Of a DNA stretch of 64,000 nucleotides, positions 46,775 through 57,451 are shown piece after piece (the first letter of the stretch is position 1; each line of letters begins with the position of its first letter). The position numbers and the translations under genes were made by a program. The notes below the pieces were generated by a model that had not been told where the DNA came from, ran no database searches, and saw nothing but the letters and a program-made list of their open reading frames with translations. The stretch is from positions 2,716,841-2,780,840 of the forward strand of contig JAJEKV010000048.1 in assembly GCA_021234155.1 (NCBI GenBank), written 5' to 3'. Origin of the DNA: Isoetes taiwanensis (Eukaryota > Streptophyta > Lycopodiopsida > Isoetales > Isoetaceae).

Positions 46775-47115
46775 GGAACGTGTGGGCGATGATGGGATAC
46801 GCCTTTAAGGCATTCTCTAGGCCAACACGCACCAAGAGGTGCGCATGACCATTAGGGTCATGTGAGTGAGGAATGAGGCATGGTGGGCGATGATGGGACA
46901 TCGATCGGATGCTCTCTATGCCGCGATGCGGGGTACGCACACCTGGTCGTAGGAGGGTCATGGTGAAGGTCAAAGTGATCATGCGCGATGATGGGATCGT
47001 GAGACGTTCCCTAGCTTAAAACCCTTGGGGCATGATGCACTAGGGGTACTCGGCACCGGGTAACCGAGTACAAGGTAGCACTTGATCATGGGCGATGATA
47101 GGATCATCTTAAATG
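46775..47115. repeat. Four spaced GGGCGATGATGGGAT repeats
   Basis: Copies begin near 46,785, 46,887, 46,982 and 47,087, each embedded in a ~100 bp unit with GGTCATG and CTCGGCACC-like words. This lies between the chromodomain stop and the polypurine tract, a common place for tandem repeats in plant gypsy elements. Confidence 0.75.
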
Positions 47116-47571
47116 GTCCTTAAGCTCAAATCCGAAAGGGCCATGATCGAGTGCAAAGTAGTAGGGTAACCTTGAGCTAGTAGTTCGGCTCAAGGAGGTA
47201 GGTAAGGGGGGTGGTCCCCTAAAACCACAAACTTATTAACTTATATAACGTAATGTGCTACTTGTGCAGGCCAGTGAAGGGAAGCATGAAGGAGGGAGCA
47301 TGTTACGAGAAGATAGGAGTCATAGATTTTAGACTAACTATGAACTCCTAAATTTGTTGTAATAATATTAATTGTGTATACTTTTATAATAATAGTTGTT
47401 ATAGCTATATAATTTGTATAACTTATAAATATAGCCTTATAATTACATAATAAGTAATTAACGAAAAGTTGATCTTGTCAATAGAGTAAGTTCATAGATT
47501 CTTGTTGTGTTGTTTTGCAGGCATAAGGTAGGTTAATCACCTTAGCGCAATGCTGAGGACAGCATTGTCCT

Positions 47572-47586
47572 AAGGGGGGGAGAATG
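47572..47586 (+). promoter_or_regulatory. Polypurine tract, inner element
   Basis: AAGGGGGGGAGAATG abuts the TGACG start of the 3' LTR. It is the classical plant gypsy plus-strand priming site. An AATGCTGAGGACAGCATT hairpin sits 5-20 bases upstream. Confidence 0.9.
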
Positions 47587-49227
47587 TGACGTTCCAGGGG
47601 AATATACGCTATGAATACGTATATTCCTGGACCCGTCACCATACAAGTCTACATATATAGCCTTGTATACCATAGATTGTGGCACTAGGGGGCATGACTA
47701 AGTTATTCATATAACTTAGCCAACCTTAGGTTAAGACCATTTTCCATGTGGCCTTAACCTATTGGGCACCCGCCACACGGACTTACCCTATTGGAGCCAT
47801 GTGGCATAACATGTGAACCCTAACCTATAAAGGCCTAAACCATAACCCTAGGCCTCTTTTCTGGCTCCAACAGTCTAGGAACCTTCTTGGCGCTCGAAAC
47901 TCCATTTCGAGAACCGTCTGCTGTGGCACAGCATAGCATGGCAGCCCCCAGAGCGTGAGCGCATCAGCAGGAGTGGGAGCTACCTCGAACACTTCGAAGA
48001 TCATGGAGACGCCCGGGTTGGGAGGGAGTGCTTCAGGAGCAGGTATGTAGAGTAGTAGTCATAGTAGTTCATCTGGAAATAGCATTCCAGATGAGTTAGT
48101 ATCTTGTGTCCAGAGTAGAGCCATCCTAGAACCCTCATACATCATCTTGAACCCTAATCAAGGAACTCTAACTGTAAGTTAGATATAGATGATTAGGTTA
48201 AGATGTTCTTATGATTATTCTCATGATATGATGATTATGTGATGATGGATGATCATGTTTGCTCCTCTTGTATTGGGAAGGGGGGTAGAGACCTAGAGCC
48301 ATATGTAGTATGCTCCTAGATTAGATCCCTTAGTTCCTATTAGTTGCGGCCTGTGCATAGGAACCCACCGGGCTATGGAGGCTATGATGTGACTCAGCAC
48401 TACACAACGGGGCTAGAGGCTATACGGAGGGAGGATCCCTGCCGAGTGGGGGCTACGGGGGATCCCATAGTGGGCTAGGCTTATGGTCGGTCACTTCGTG
48501 TGGGCCGAGCATGGGTCTGACACCTCCTGGGGCGATGGTGTCGCCCTGCCTCTCAAGAGTTGCAAGTGCCGGCTTGGCTCTTGTTTTGGGGGGTTCAGTC
48601 GGGTATGAATCGTGTGTCGCCACGATTCTCTAGCCGCCCGTGGAACCTCTAGACCCCGGGAAGGGGAGATGCAACCCTTCCGCCTCGGCCGGACCAGGGG
48701 AGATGCAACTGGAGTAGTCCCGATGGGTGATGCCATGGGATTGCGTGATCCAGGAAGGCTAGAGTCATGCGAGCCCTGATTGAGCCCATACGCAAAGTAT
48801 GCACAGGAGGGGCGGATGGAGTGGTCAACCCTAGCCATTGTCTTATGCCAGCCCTCGCCATTGCCATGACTCGGTCTGCTCTATCTTGAGGCCCAGCCGG
48901 TCAGTCATCCTCCTTACGAGTCTGAGCCTGGGTAGGAGCTATCATGTTTTACGGTTTATGATTATCATCCTTGCCTTGGTATATGTGTGATGGACTACCC
49001 TTCAAGGTAGTATTTATATGTTTGATGCTAGTTCTGACATGTTTATCGCTTCCGCTGATATAGGAGCCCATAGGGGAAGGGCGCGCAAGACACCTTCGTG
49101 TCCCCTCCCCGCACTAGGGTCACCTCAGAGTGCGGGGTAGACGAAGGGCCTGTGCGGTTGTTGAGCCGGACGGGGGATTTCCTGCAGAGTGTACGGCCGG
49201 GCGCCGTATATTTAGCAGGGAGCGTCA
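47587..49227 (+). repeat. 3' LTR, inner gypsy element
   Basis: Begins TGACGTTCCAGGGG and ends GGGAGCGTCA, giving the expected TG...CA termini with TGACG/CGTCA inverted ends. It is the better preserved of the pair; its partner lacks the terminal CA. TATAAAGG occurs near 47,826. Confidence 0.92.
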
Positions 49228-51080
49228 CAGTTTCCTAAAGAATTAATAGAATTGCCTCCACATAGAATGGTAGATCATGAGATAGAACTTGTTCCTGGAG
49301 CTGAACCCACATCAAGGCCACCATATAGATTTCATGCATTAGAGATGGCCGAATTGAAGAAACAGTTAGCGGAATTATTGGAACAAGGGTTTATACGGCC
49401 GAGTGTTTCTCCATTTAGTGCGCCATGATTTTGTTTAAAAAAAAAAAGATGGGACTTTAAGGTTATGTATTGATTAATGCATGCTTAACAGATTACTGAT
49501 GAAGAATAGATATGCATTGCCTAGGGTTGATGAGTTATTTGATCGGTTGGGACAAGCTAAGTACTTCACAAAAATTGATTTCGATACGGATATCATCAGA
49601 TCGGATCAAGGATACTGAATATTCACAAGGCGCCTTTAGGACACCTTCACGGACATTACGAGTTTGTTGTAATGCCCTTTGGGTTGACAAATGCTCCTGC
49701 CACTTTTATCGTCTAATGAGCGAGATATTCCGATCTTTCCTGGATAAGTTTATATTGGTTTTCTTTGATGATATTTTGGTATATTCCGGGACATTAGAGG
49801 AGCATGTGGAACATGTAAAAAGCGGACATTAGCTATTTTTGCGACGAGAAAAGTTGTATGGTAAGCTATCTAAGTGTTCTTTTGCACAAACTAGATTGGT
49901 ATATCTTGGGCATGTAATTTCAGAAAAGGGATTAGAGCCGGATCCTTCCAAGATTGAGGCGATTAGAGATTGGCCCACACCAAAGGCGATGAAAGAGGTA
50001 AGATCATTTTGGGATTAGCGGGGTATTATCGCAAATTTGTTCCTAAATTTGCAAAGATTGTTGCTCCTTTGACTTCTTTGTTGGGTAAGAAGAATGATTT
50101 GCATTGGGTGATAGTTGTCAAGAAAGTTTTCAAAAGTTAAAGGATGTTTTGATTAGTGCACCGTTTTAAGGATTCCGGACATGAATATACCCTTCCATGT
50201 AGTCTGAGATGCTACTGGGAAAGCTGTAGGAGGAGTCTTGCTGCAGGATGGCCGAGTTTGTGCTTATATATCTCGTAAATTGTCTCTTGAACAAAATTAC
50301 CCGGTGCATGATTTGGAAATGTTGGCCATTATCCATGCCTTAAGGGTATGGAGACATTATTTATTGGGTTAAATTCGTTTCTTTTTGAAGGTGACCACCA
50401 AAATTTGAAGTATTTTGCAAAACAACCATATTTGAATAATAGGCAAAGGAGGTGGATGCAATTAAGAGAAGAGTATGATTTTGAAATTGAATATCAACGA
50501 CAAAGAAAATGTGATTCTTGATGCTTTGTCTCGAAGGTCATTTCTAACCTCTATTAGTGTGTTACAAGGGCAATGGGATGCGGATATTCTTAATAAGCTA
50601 AGGAATGATCCATATTTTGCACATGTGTTGGAGAACCCTCAAGATTTTTCCGAGGTATGCATTGTCCAAAGGATTGAGTTTTTATATTATAATGGGCAAA
50701 ACTTTTATGTGTATTCCTAATGATCATGAGTTGAGATTGAGGTTGCTATATGAAGCACATGATAGTCCTTTGGCGTTGCCGACCCACCAAAGGGTACACA
50801 AAACTTTGAGGGAATCGCGGACTTGAGAATTTCTTTTGGCACAGGATGAAAGAAGATGGTTAAGGAGTGCGTGGCTAGATGTTTATCTTGTCGGAAGGTA
50901 AAAGCATAAAAGGTTTAGGGAGCACGGAGAATTACAACCTTTAGTAATTCCATCTTCCAAGTGGGAGTGTATTTCCATGGACTTCATTGTTGAGCTTCCC
51001 AGGACCGTTCAGGTTATGATGCAATTTATGTTGTGGTTGATCGACTAACTAAGGGGCCCATTTTATGCCTACGAAGACTC
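49228..51080 (+). pseudogene. RT, RNase H and integrase N terminus of the outer gypsy element
   Basis: Starts mid-gene with FPKELIELPPHRMVDHEIEL and MAELKKQLAELLEQGFIRPS, then the RYALPRVDELFDRLGQAKYF region, FTKIDF and FFDDILVYS (catalytic box, ~49,760-49,790). RNase H follows with [30 protein letters not shown] near 50,265-50,330, DALSRR near 50,519 and the HDSPLA...H zinc-binding start of integrase near 50,758. MDFIVELP (50,978-51,000) holds the first integrase Asp. Frameshifts occur near 49,440, 49,580, 50,000 and 50,160. Confidence 0.85.
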
Positions 51081-51081
51081 T

Positions 51082-52056
51082 TTGCTACGGCAATGGATAT
51101 TGCTAAGTTATTTGTTAAGGAGATTTTCGGGTTGCATGGGATGCGGCCACTATTTCATCGGTCGGGATACAAAATTTATGAGCCAATTTTGGCAAGGGTT
51201 GTTTCAAAATATTGGCACTAAGTTATATGCCAGTACATCTTATCGTCCTCAAGCGGATGGCCAAGTAGAGCGAGTTAATCAAATCTTGGAGGATATGCTC
51301 AGAATGTATGTGCCTAGTCAACCAAAGGTATGGGATTCCTATTTGTATTTGGCTGAGTTTGCATACAATAACACTTATCAAGATTCCATTAAAATGAGTC
51401 CTTTTGAGGCAATGTATGATAAGGAGTGTCGTTGTCCTCTTAACTGGAGAGATCCCCAATGTAATGTTGAAGCAGCTAATGAAGTAGCGGAGGACATGGA
51501 AGCTCAGCTAAGGAGACTTCGACAAAATTTGGCTGTGGCACAAAATAGACAGAAGCAGTATGCCAATAAAAGACATAGACCACTTGAATTTCAAAAAGGG
51601 GATTATGTGTTCTTGAGGATTAATCCCAAGCAGAGCTCACTGGCATTTAAAAGTGCAGGTAAATGGGCTCCTAGGTATGCGGGTCCGTATGAAATATTGG
51701 AACGTATTGGCAAAGTGGCTTATCGGTTGGAGTTACCCTCGCACTTGAAAGTACATAACGTTTTCCATGTGAGTAACTTGAGGAAGTATGTTTTTGATCC
51801 TTCCCATATGCTGGGGGACGATGATTTAGTAAGCAGGGAGAACTTTCTGTACCCCCGACCAGAACGTATTCTGCGAGAGGAAACCCGTCGTTTAAGGAGG
51901 CGAACAATACGTAGATTTTTGGTTCAATGGGCGGGTTGTCCTGAGGAAGATGCCACATGGGAAGATGCCAATTGGATTCTTCGTGAGTTTTCGAGATCGC
52001 CCATGAGGACATGGGTTGAATTTTGGAGGAGAGACAGAACGGACCTAGGATTTTGA
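51082..52056 (+). CDS. Integrase core C half, GPY/F module and chromodomain (outer gypsy)
   Basis: This is the longest open frame in the window (324 codons), ending in TGA at 52,056. It reads GRDTKFMSQFWQ (second Asp region; the usual SDRD is altered), STSYRPQADGQVERVNQ with the catalytic Glu, AEFAYNNTYQ, a GPY/F module (KWAPRYAGPYEIL, LKVHNVFHVSNLRKYV) and a chromodomain (RRFLVQWAGCPEEDATWED). The true integrase starts upstream in another frame, so this is the 3' part of a broken pol and the ATG at 51,082 is not meaningful. The stop overlaps the start of the 3' LTR homology. Confidence 0.85.
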   Translation: MLRQWILLSYLLRRFSGCMGCGHYFIGRDTKFMSQFWQGLFQNIGTKLYASTSYRPQADGQVERVNQILEDMLRMYVPSQPKVWDSYLYLAEFAYNNTYQDSIKMSPFEAMYDKECRCPLNWRDPQCNVEAANEVAEDMEAQLRRLRQNLAVAQNRQKQYANKRHRPLEFQKGDYVFLRINPKQSSLAFKSAGKWAPRYAGPYEILERIGKVAYRLELPSHLKVHNVFHVSNLRKYVFDPSHMLGDDDLVSRENFLYPRPERILREETRRLRRRTIRRFLVQWAGCPEEDATWEDANWILREFSRSPMRTWVEFWRRDRTDLGF

Positions 52057-52263
52057 GAGAAATACGTCGATATGTAGAGATTATACTGGGGCAAATAATC
52101 GCGGGTTAAAAATAAATATAAGTACTAGAGAAAAGCATTGGGAAGAGATTGATTCATAGAGGGATTGCCGAAGGAGCTTAATCGCGCGGCAGAGCTCTCG
52201 GGAGCGTGTTGGAGCGCAAAAAAAAGCAAAAAGCCGGGATTCCGTGGGGATCAAGCCTTACAC
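52040..52263 (+). repeat. Truncated 3' LTR of the outer gypsy element
   Basis: Matches the first ~220 bp of the 5' LTR and then stops abruptly after GGGGATCAAGCCTTACAC, where sequence changes to unrelated GC-rich DNA. The remaining ~2.1 kb of LTR is missing, by deletion or by a further insertion. Confidence 0.8.
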
Positions 52264-53140
52264 CTAATCTCAGATATGAATTCACACCGCGCTTTGAATA
52301 ACTGGGAGTCGCTGAGAACCGAGCGCCAAGAAGAAAGCGCCAAGAATCACCAGGATTTATGTGAGCGCCATGGGAAGAAAGCGCCGACAGCCAAAGATGC
52401 CTTGCAAAGTTTTCGCCTAGGCGCTGAGAAAAGTCGCGCTTTTGGCGCGGCGGTAAATTTAAACGAAAGTAAAGGGATTCGAAAAGCGCCAACCGGTAGC
52501 CTAAAAACGCCCTGTCGCACTCATGGTCAGCCTTTAAGAGGGAGAACGGTGACAAAGACAAAGCTTTAAATGCAAAGTACAATATTAAAATAAGCGGACG
52601 ATTCAAATTTGCACAGGAGGCAGTCAAATTTCAAATTACGGGCGGGAATTTTGAATTTTATGTTAAAATTGCACAGGTGGCAAGTTCAAGTTTCAAACTA
52701 CGGGCGGGATTTTTAAATTTTATGTTCAAATTTGGGTGAGAGGGCGGAAGGACGGGAAATATTCGAATTTGAAAGTTCAAATTTGGGCGGGCATGGGCGC
52801 CTGGACCGCCACGGGCATGGGCGGGCATGGGCGGCTGGGCGGGCATGGGCGCCTGGACTGCCACGGGCCCTAGTTGGTCGCCTGTGGTACAGCAGATAGC
52901 CAGCGGCTAAAGTTAGTTACGTCATTGTTTCTGGAGGACCTCATTTGCTTTGGTCGCAAGTTATTCCATCTCTCGGCATCTCGAACCTAGCCGCCAGCGC
53001 CCAGCGCCTAGCGCCCAGCGCCTCGTGCAACCCTTTTTTGGCCTCCTTTTCAGTGTTTTCTGGTGCATAATCTCTAGAGTTCAGCGCCTTATCTCTTCGA
53101 GCAGGACACCAGTCTCCGGGCAAAAATCAAGGCGCTCGAA
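52264..53140. other. GC-rich low-complexity DNA
   Basis: GCGCC words are frequent. A ~60 bp unit containing TTCAAATTACGGGCGGGAATTTT is repeated twice (52,600-52,730) with a partial third. GGGCATGGGCGG-type units fill 52,785-52,865 and CAGCGCC repeats occur at 52,993-53,025. A 134-codon plus frame and a 149-codon minus frame overlap here and are probably compositional. The segment may be promoter DNA of the next gene. Confidence 0.5.
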
Positions 53141-54660
53141 ATGGAGATCGACAATTCTGGAGCTCCTCAGGCTGTGGAGACAGTGGCTAGCACCCTGCCA
53201 GGCACAGGTATGTCATCTACTTGCATGGTTTCTTGTTTGTTTGTTCCAAATGGCGCCACCGCGCTATTTGGATGTCTGTTAGCTTACTTTAGAGAGTCTT
53301 GTTGTTGGCAAATGGCGTTACCGCGCCATTTGGATGCCTGTTAGCTTACTTTAGGGAGTCTTGTTGTTGGCAAATGGCGCCACCGCGCCATTTAAATGCC
53401 TGTTAGCTTACTTTAGGAAGTCTTGTTGTTGGCAAATGGCGCCATGGCGCCATTTGGATGCCTGTTAGCTTTCTTTAGGGAGTCTTGTTGTTGGCAAATG
53501 GCACCATGGCGTCATTTGGATGCCTGTTAGCTTTCTTTAGGGAGTCTTGTTGTTGGCACATGGTGCCATTTGCCTAAGTTTTGCTCGATTTGTCCCATCT
53601 CACCAACCCAGTAAGTCCCATCTCACCAACCAAATGGTGCCACGGCGCCATTTGCATGTACCTTGCACGTATTATGACCCATCTATGAAGCATTCTAGCA
53701 AGCAAATGGCGCCATAGCACCATTTGATTGTGAACTGGTTATAGTGGCGACTATGGTCAAGCCATTTGCTAATTAGGACAAATCGAGCAACTCGTTGGCA
53801 AATGGTGCCATGGCGCCATTTGCTTGGTAGATTGCTTCTTATTGGGATGGGTCGTATTGAAACCCATGGATAAGCAATCTACCAAGGCGCCATTTGCTTA
53901 TGAATTTCTTATTATTGTGTTTTTGTTCACCATGGGTTTTGGTTCAAACCAGACGAGAAGTAGGCAAATGGCGCCATGGCGCCATTTGCCTCTGAGTCCA
54001 GTGCATAAACACTAATGGAAGCATTCGCATATGCATTAGCAATAAGAAGCAATCTACCAAGCAAATGGCGCCATCGCACTATTTGCTTGGTAGATTGCTT
54101 CTTATTGTGTTGCGTTCTCTAGTGCATTCTCCTATTACGAGTCGCAGGTGCCTCTATCCAGTCAGAGCAACTCTCCTTCGAACCATCTTCGTCGAATATT
54201 GCGAAGGGGAGTTGACAGACAGGAGCTGGTGCATGGAACTAATGCGGGTGAGCACCTCTGCTCCTACAGGCTCGAAAGGAGACTGCAGAAGAGAGCTTTG
54301 CCTGCTTATAAAGGAGATGTCCAGAGAATCAGAAGGAATTTACCAGCCGGGTATCTTGGTCAACATGAAGAGGGTTACCAAGAGCGGTCGCGATGATTGG
54401 CTCCAGGTGGTCCTTGAGGACACTATTCAGCGGAGAATAATTGTCTATTATGTGGACTGGAAGTTTTATGATCCCACTATGATGTCTGCTAGTATTGCAA
54501 ATGTACCTGGTTCGGTGAAGAAGCAAGGTCAAGGCCGCCATTATCGCATACAACAACTTTGAAGAAGTTGACATCCAAGGTCCACATGAAATCTTGAGGG
54601 GCTATCATATTCTTAAATCGTATGAACAAGTCGAAAACTTCGCCTTCATATCTAGAATTA
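53141..54660 (+). pseudogene. Broken multi-exon gene with a palindrome-filled intron
   Basis: An ATG at 53,141 starts MEIDNSGAPQAVETVASTLP and runs to a donor GGCACAG|GTATGT at 53,207-53,208. The next exon appears after GAGTCGCAG near 54,149. Joining them in frame gives ...GTGASIQSEQLSFEPSSSNI before a stop. Other frames then look coding: KRVTKSGRDDWLQVVLEDTI and RRIIVYYVDWKFYDP to about 54,560, then NNFEEVDIQGPHEILRGYHI to about 54,660. At least two frame changes are needed, so it is either a pseudogene or affected by sequence errors. The family is not recognised. The intron-borne palindromes link it to the gene at 61.8 kb. Confidence 0.45.
53247..54106. repeat. Array of CAAATGGCGCCA palindromes
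   Basis: Six units with a 62 bp period start at 53,247, 53,309, 53,371, 53,433, 53,495 and 53,557. Each is a ~24 bp palindrome (CAAATGGCGCCA joined to its reverse complement) followed by GATGCCTGTTAGCTTACTTT and GTCTTGTTGTTGG. Further dispersed copies lie at about 53,631, 53,703, 53,799 and 53,965. The last (54,041-54,106) extends to a near-perfect ~66 bp palindrome with AATAAGAAGCAATCTACCAA arms. Confidence 0.92.
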
Positions 54661-55398
<738 letters not shown>

Positions 55399-55443
55399 TA
55401 ATATATTGCATGATTGTCATCTAGGATTCAAGTTTAAGCAATA

Positions 55444-56018
55444 GTGGATGTAATATTTTTGATTAAAAACAGAAACAAAAATGCAGATTCAGTTGCCTGC
55501 AGCATTGATGTTGAACATGATGATAACAAGATCGATTTGCAATCCCATGGCTCGGACTGTTATGAATGTTGTGGGAAATACGGGCTGGGAGGTGGAGCAG
55601 AAAGGCCCTTTGCTCTTGTTGGAGTGGGCGTCTCCTTGGCTAATTTGCCTATTACTCTTGTTGGAGTGGGCGTCTCCTTGGATAATTTGCCTAAACCTGG
55701 GGTGCTGAAGAGAGTGCTTCAGCTGTGCAGCACATTGATTGCTGTAACTATTAGCAAGATTTGAAGCATATGTTACATCAGTCCGAAGGAGGAGAGAATC
55801 TGACACCTCATGTGATGGAGGAATGCCAAGATGCCATGTCTACACTGTACTATATCCTTCAATGTCTCCCAAATGATTTGGCCAAAGCTTATTTGAAAAG
55901 TGGTTTTACATCTTCGTATGCGGTTGAGGATGCATCCGCATGCGGTAATGGTGTTGCAAAGGGTTGTAGAGATTCTTCAGAAATGGATGCATATGCTGCT
56001 ATTGTAAATGTGACATAG
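55444..56018 (+). other. Coding-like sequence of unknown family
   Basis: A frame at 55,761-56,018 begins MKHMLHQSEGGENLTPHVME and continues ECQDAMSTLYYILQCLPNDL, helical with amphipathic spacing like a HEAT-type repeat protein. It ends at a TAG after AAIVNVT. Upstream, 55,481-55,708 contains a 42 bp in-frame tandem duplication (LLLEWASPW twice). No splice junction joins the two. I cannot name the family. It may be a fragment of a large helical-repeat protein. Confidence 0.35.
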
Positions 56019-57451
56019 GGACTTCAGATTTATGTGCTTCTGGTTCAGCCATGGTGGATGATCCAAAGAATTGGTGGGTTCACAAAGTTTACAAGATTTT
56101 ACTATTTAGCAACTTGGTGCTGAGTTTAGAAGGCTTGCAAAAAGCCTGTCTTGGTAATTCTATGCCACGAGCTAGCAATTAAAATTTCACAACAAAACAT
56201 GATTGCAGGTAAACTTAAACTCTGCGGGCTTATGAACAATCTTTTGATTCCAGTATTACTTTTATTTCTCATTGTTGTTTGTCCGATCTATGAGATTGCA
56301 TGACTTCTGTTGTGGATAATGGAAATAGTTACTTCAATTTGTTCCAGGGATAAGCTCATTGATTTATAGCGATGAACAACATTGATTTGTAATTGTTCAG
56401 ACTGATTCTTGTAGAATCTTGTAGTTGTTGCGGTTCTTAGCTAGTCTCATAATTCTCTTTTTATTTTGTATTAAAAGATAGGACACTAGCTTGTGCAATC
56501 AGGCCTTTTCTACCATTATAAATGCTTGTGTAACCATTATAAATGCTTGTGTAACGCAAAGCTATATGCATGTATGGATGTATGCAACTTGGAGAAAAGA
56601 CGACAAAGGATTTAACTGTTTGTTCATTATTAATAAATTCTATTATTACATGCTACCTCGTATATTAAAATTCGTATATTGGTATAATCTATATATAGTA
56701 ATAAAAGCAAAATGTAGTTTGTGCAGAGCATCTCGGCCCTTGATTTGTTGTCCTGATATTTTTTTATTATAGGCCGTTAGATTTTAGGTAGTTTTCTTTT
56801 CCACTTTTGCAACTTTTTACGGTTTACCAGCGCTCCTTCCAGAGGAGATTCAATTCTTCGTGATATTTGTTGCCGAAGATTCAGAGTACTTCGTGTTGTT
56901 TGTGCCGACTGCATAGTGTCGGTTGTTCGGTGGTTACATTGCCACTTTGTTCAGAGCAGACCGTTTCTTGCAAAGCGTTTTTCTTTTCATTATGTGCTTC
57001 CACCGATTTGAATGAACCGTCTTTCATCAGAAGGCCGTTGCTCCAGCAGTTTGCTTAATGTGCCAAGAGTTTCCCTTCAATATCTCATTTCTTCATCATG
57101 TCTGGCAGTAGATCTAAGGCAAAGCAAAAGCCGTGTTCAAGACTATCAGAAGCAGGCTTCAGTTTTCTGTGGGTTGATTGGGAAGGTACTTGAAGCAAGG
57201 CAAATATGTCAAACGCATTGGCTCTTGTGTCCCTGTCTATCTAGCTGACGTTCTTGAATATTTGACAAATGAGGTTAGATTCCTTTTCAATTTTATTCTT
57301 CACCTTTGTTTTTAGGAACCTTTTGAATTCAGAGATTAAGGTAGGCTTGATTTTGTTAGGGTTTGGAATGTTGCTCGGGGTAAATCAAAGACATTAAACG
57401 TCTATAATAGTATCTGAACTATGTATATTACTTGATGATCTTGTTGCGTGA
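56019..57451. other. No gene recognised
   Basis: AT-rich, with a duplicated ACCATTATAAATGCTTGTGTA phrase at 56,513-56,553. T-rich DNA at 56,760-57,060 could be the 5' flank of the PPR gene. Confidence 0.4.

Larger units (their letters stand above)
31677..49227 (+). mobile_element. Inner Ty3/gypsy element with chromodomain, itself interrupted
   Basis: Two LTRs of about 1.62-1.64 kb bound the element. A primer site follows the left LTR and a polypurine tract precedes the right one. The interior holds a gag-like Arg/Pro-rich frame, broken RT, integrase and a chromodomain, plus a foreign inverted-repeat element at 35.47-41.30 kb. The two flanks join the RT N-terminal region of the outer gypsy element. 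A clean 5 bp target duplication is not visible (left flank ends TTACG, right flank begins CAGTT), probably because of base errors or decay. Confidence 0.88.
27500..52263 (+). mobile_element. Outer Ty3/gypsy chromovirus, split by a younger element
   Basis: A 5' LTR, an initiator-Met-type primer site at 29,838, gag-like and protease sequence, then RT, RNase H and integrase with a C-terminal chromodomain, and finally the first ~220 bp of the 3' LTR all lie in one orientation. The host frame is broken between the protease/RT linker at 31,676 and its continuation at 49,228, where the inner element begins and ends. Gene order gag-PR-RT-RH-IN-CHD identifies a chromovirus. Multiple frame breaks make it non-autonomous now. 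Confidence 0.85.

Noticed and set aside
52178-52627. 149-codon minus and 134-codon plus frames
   Set aside because: They overlap each other in GCGCC-rich DNA that begins inside the truncated LTR. No motif or conserved start was seen.
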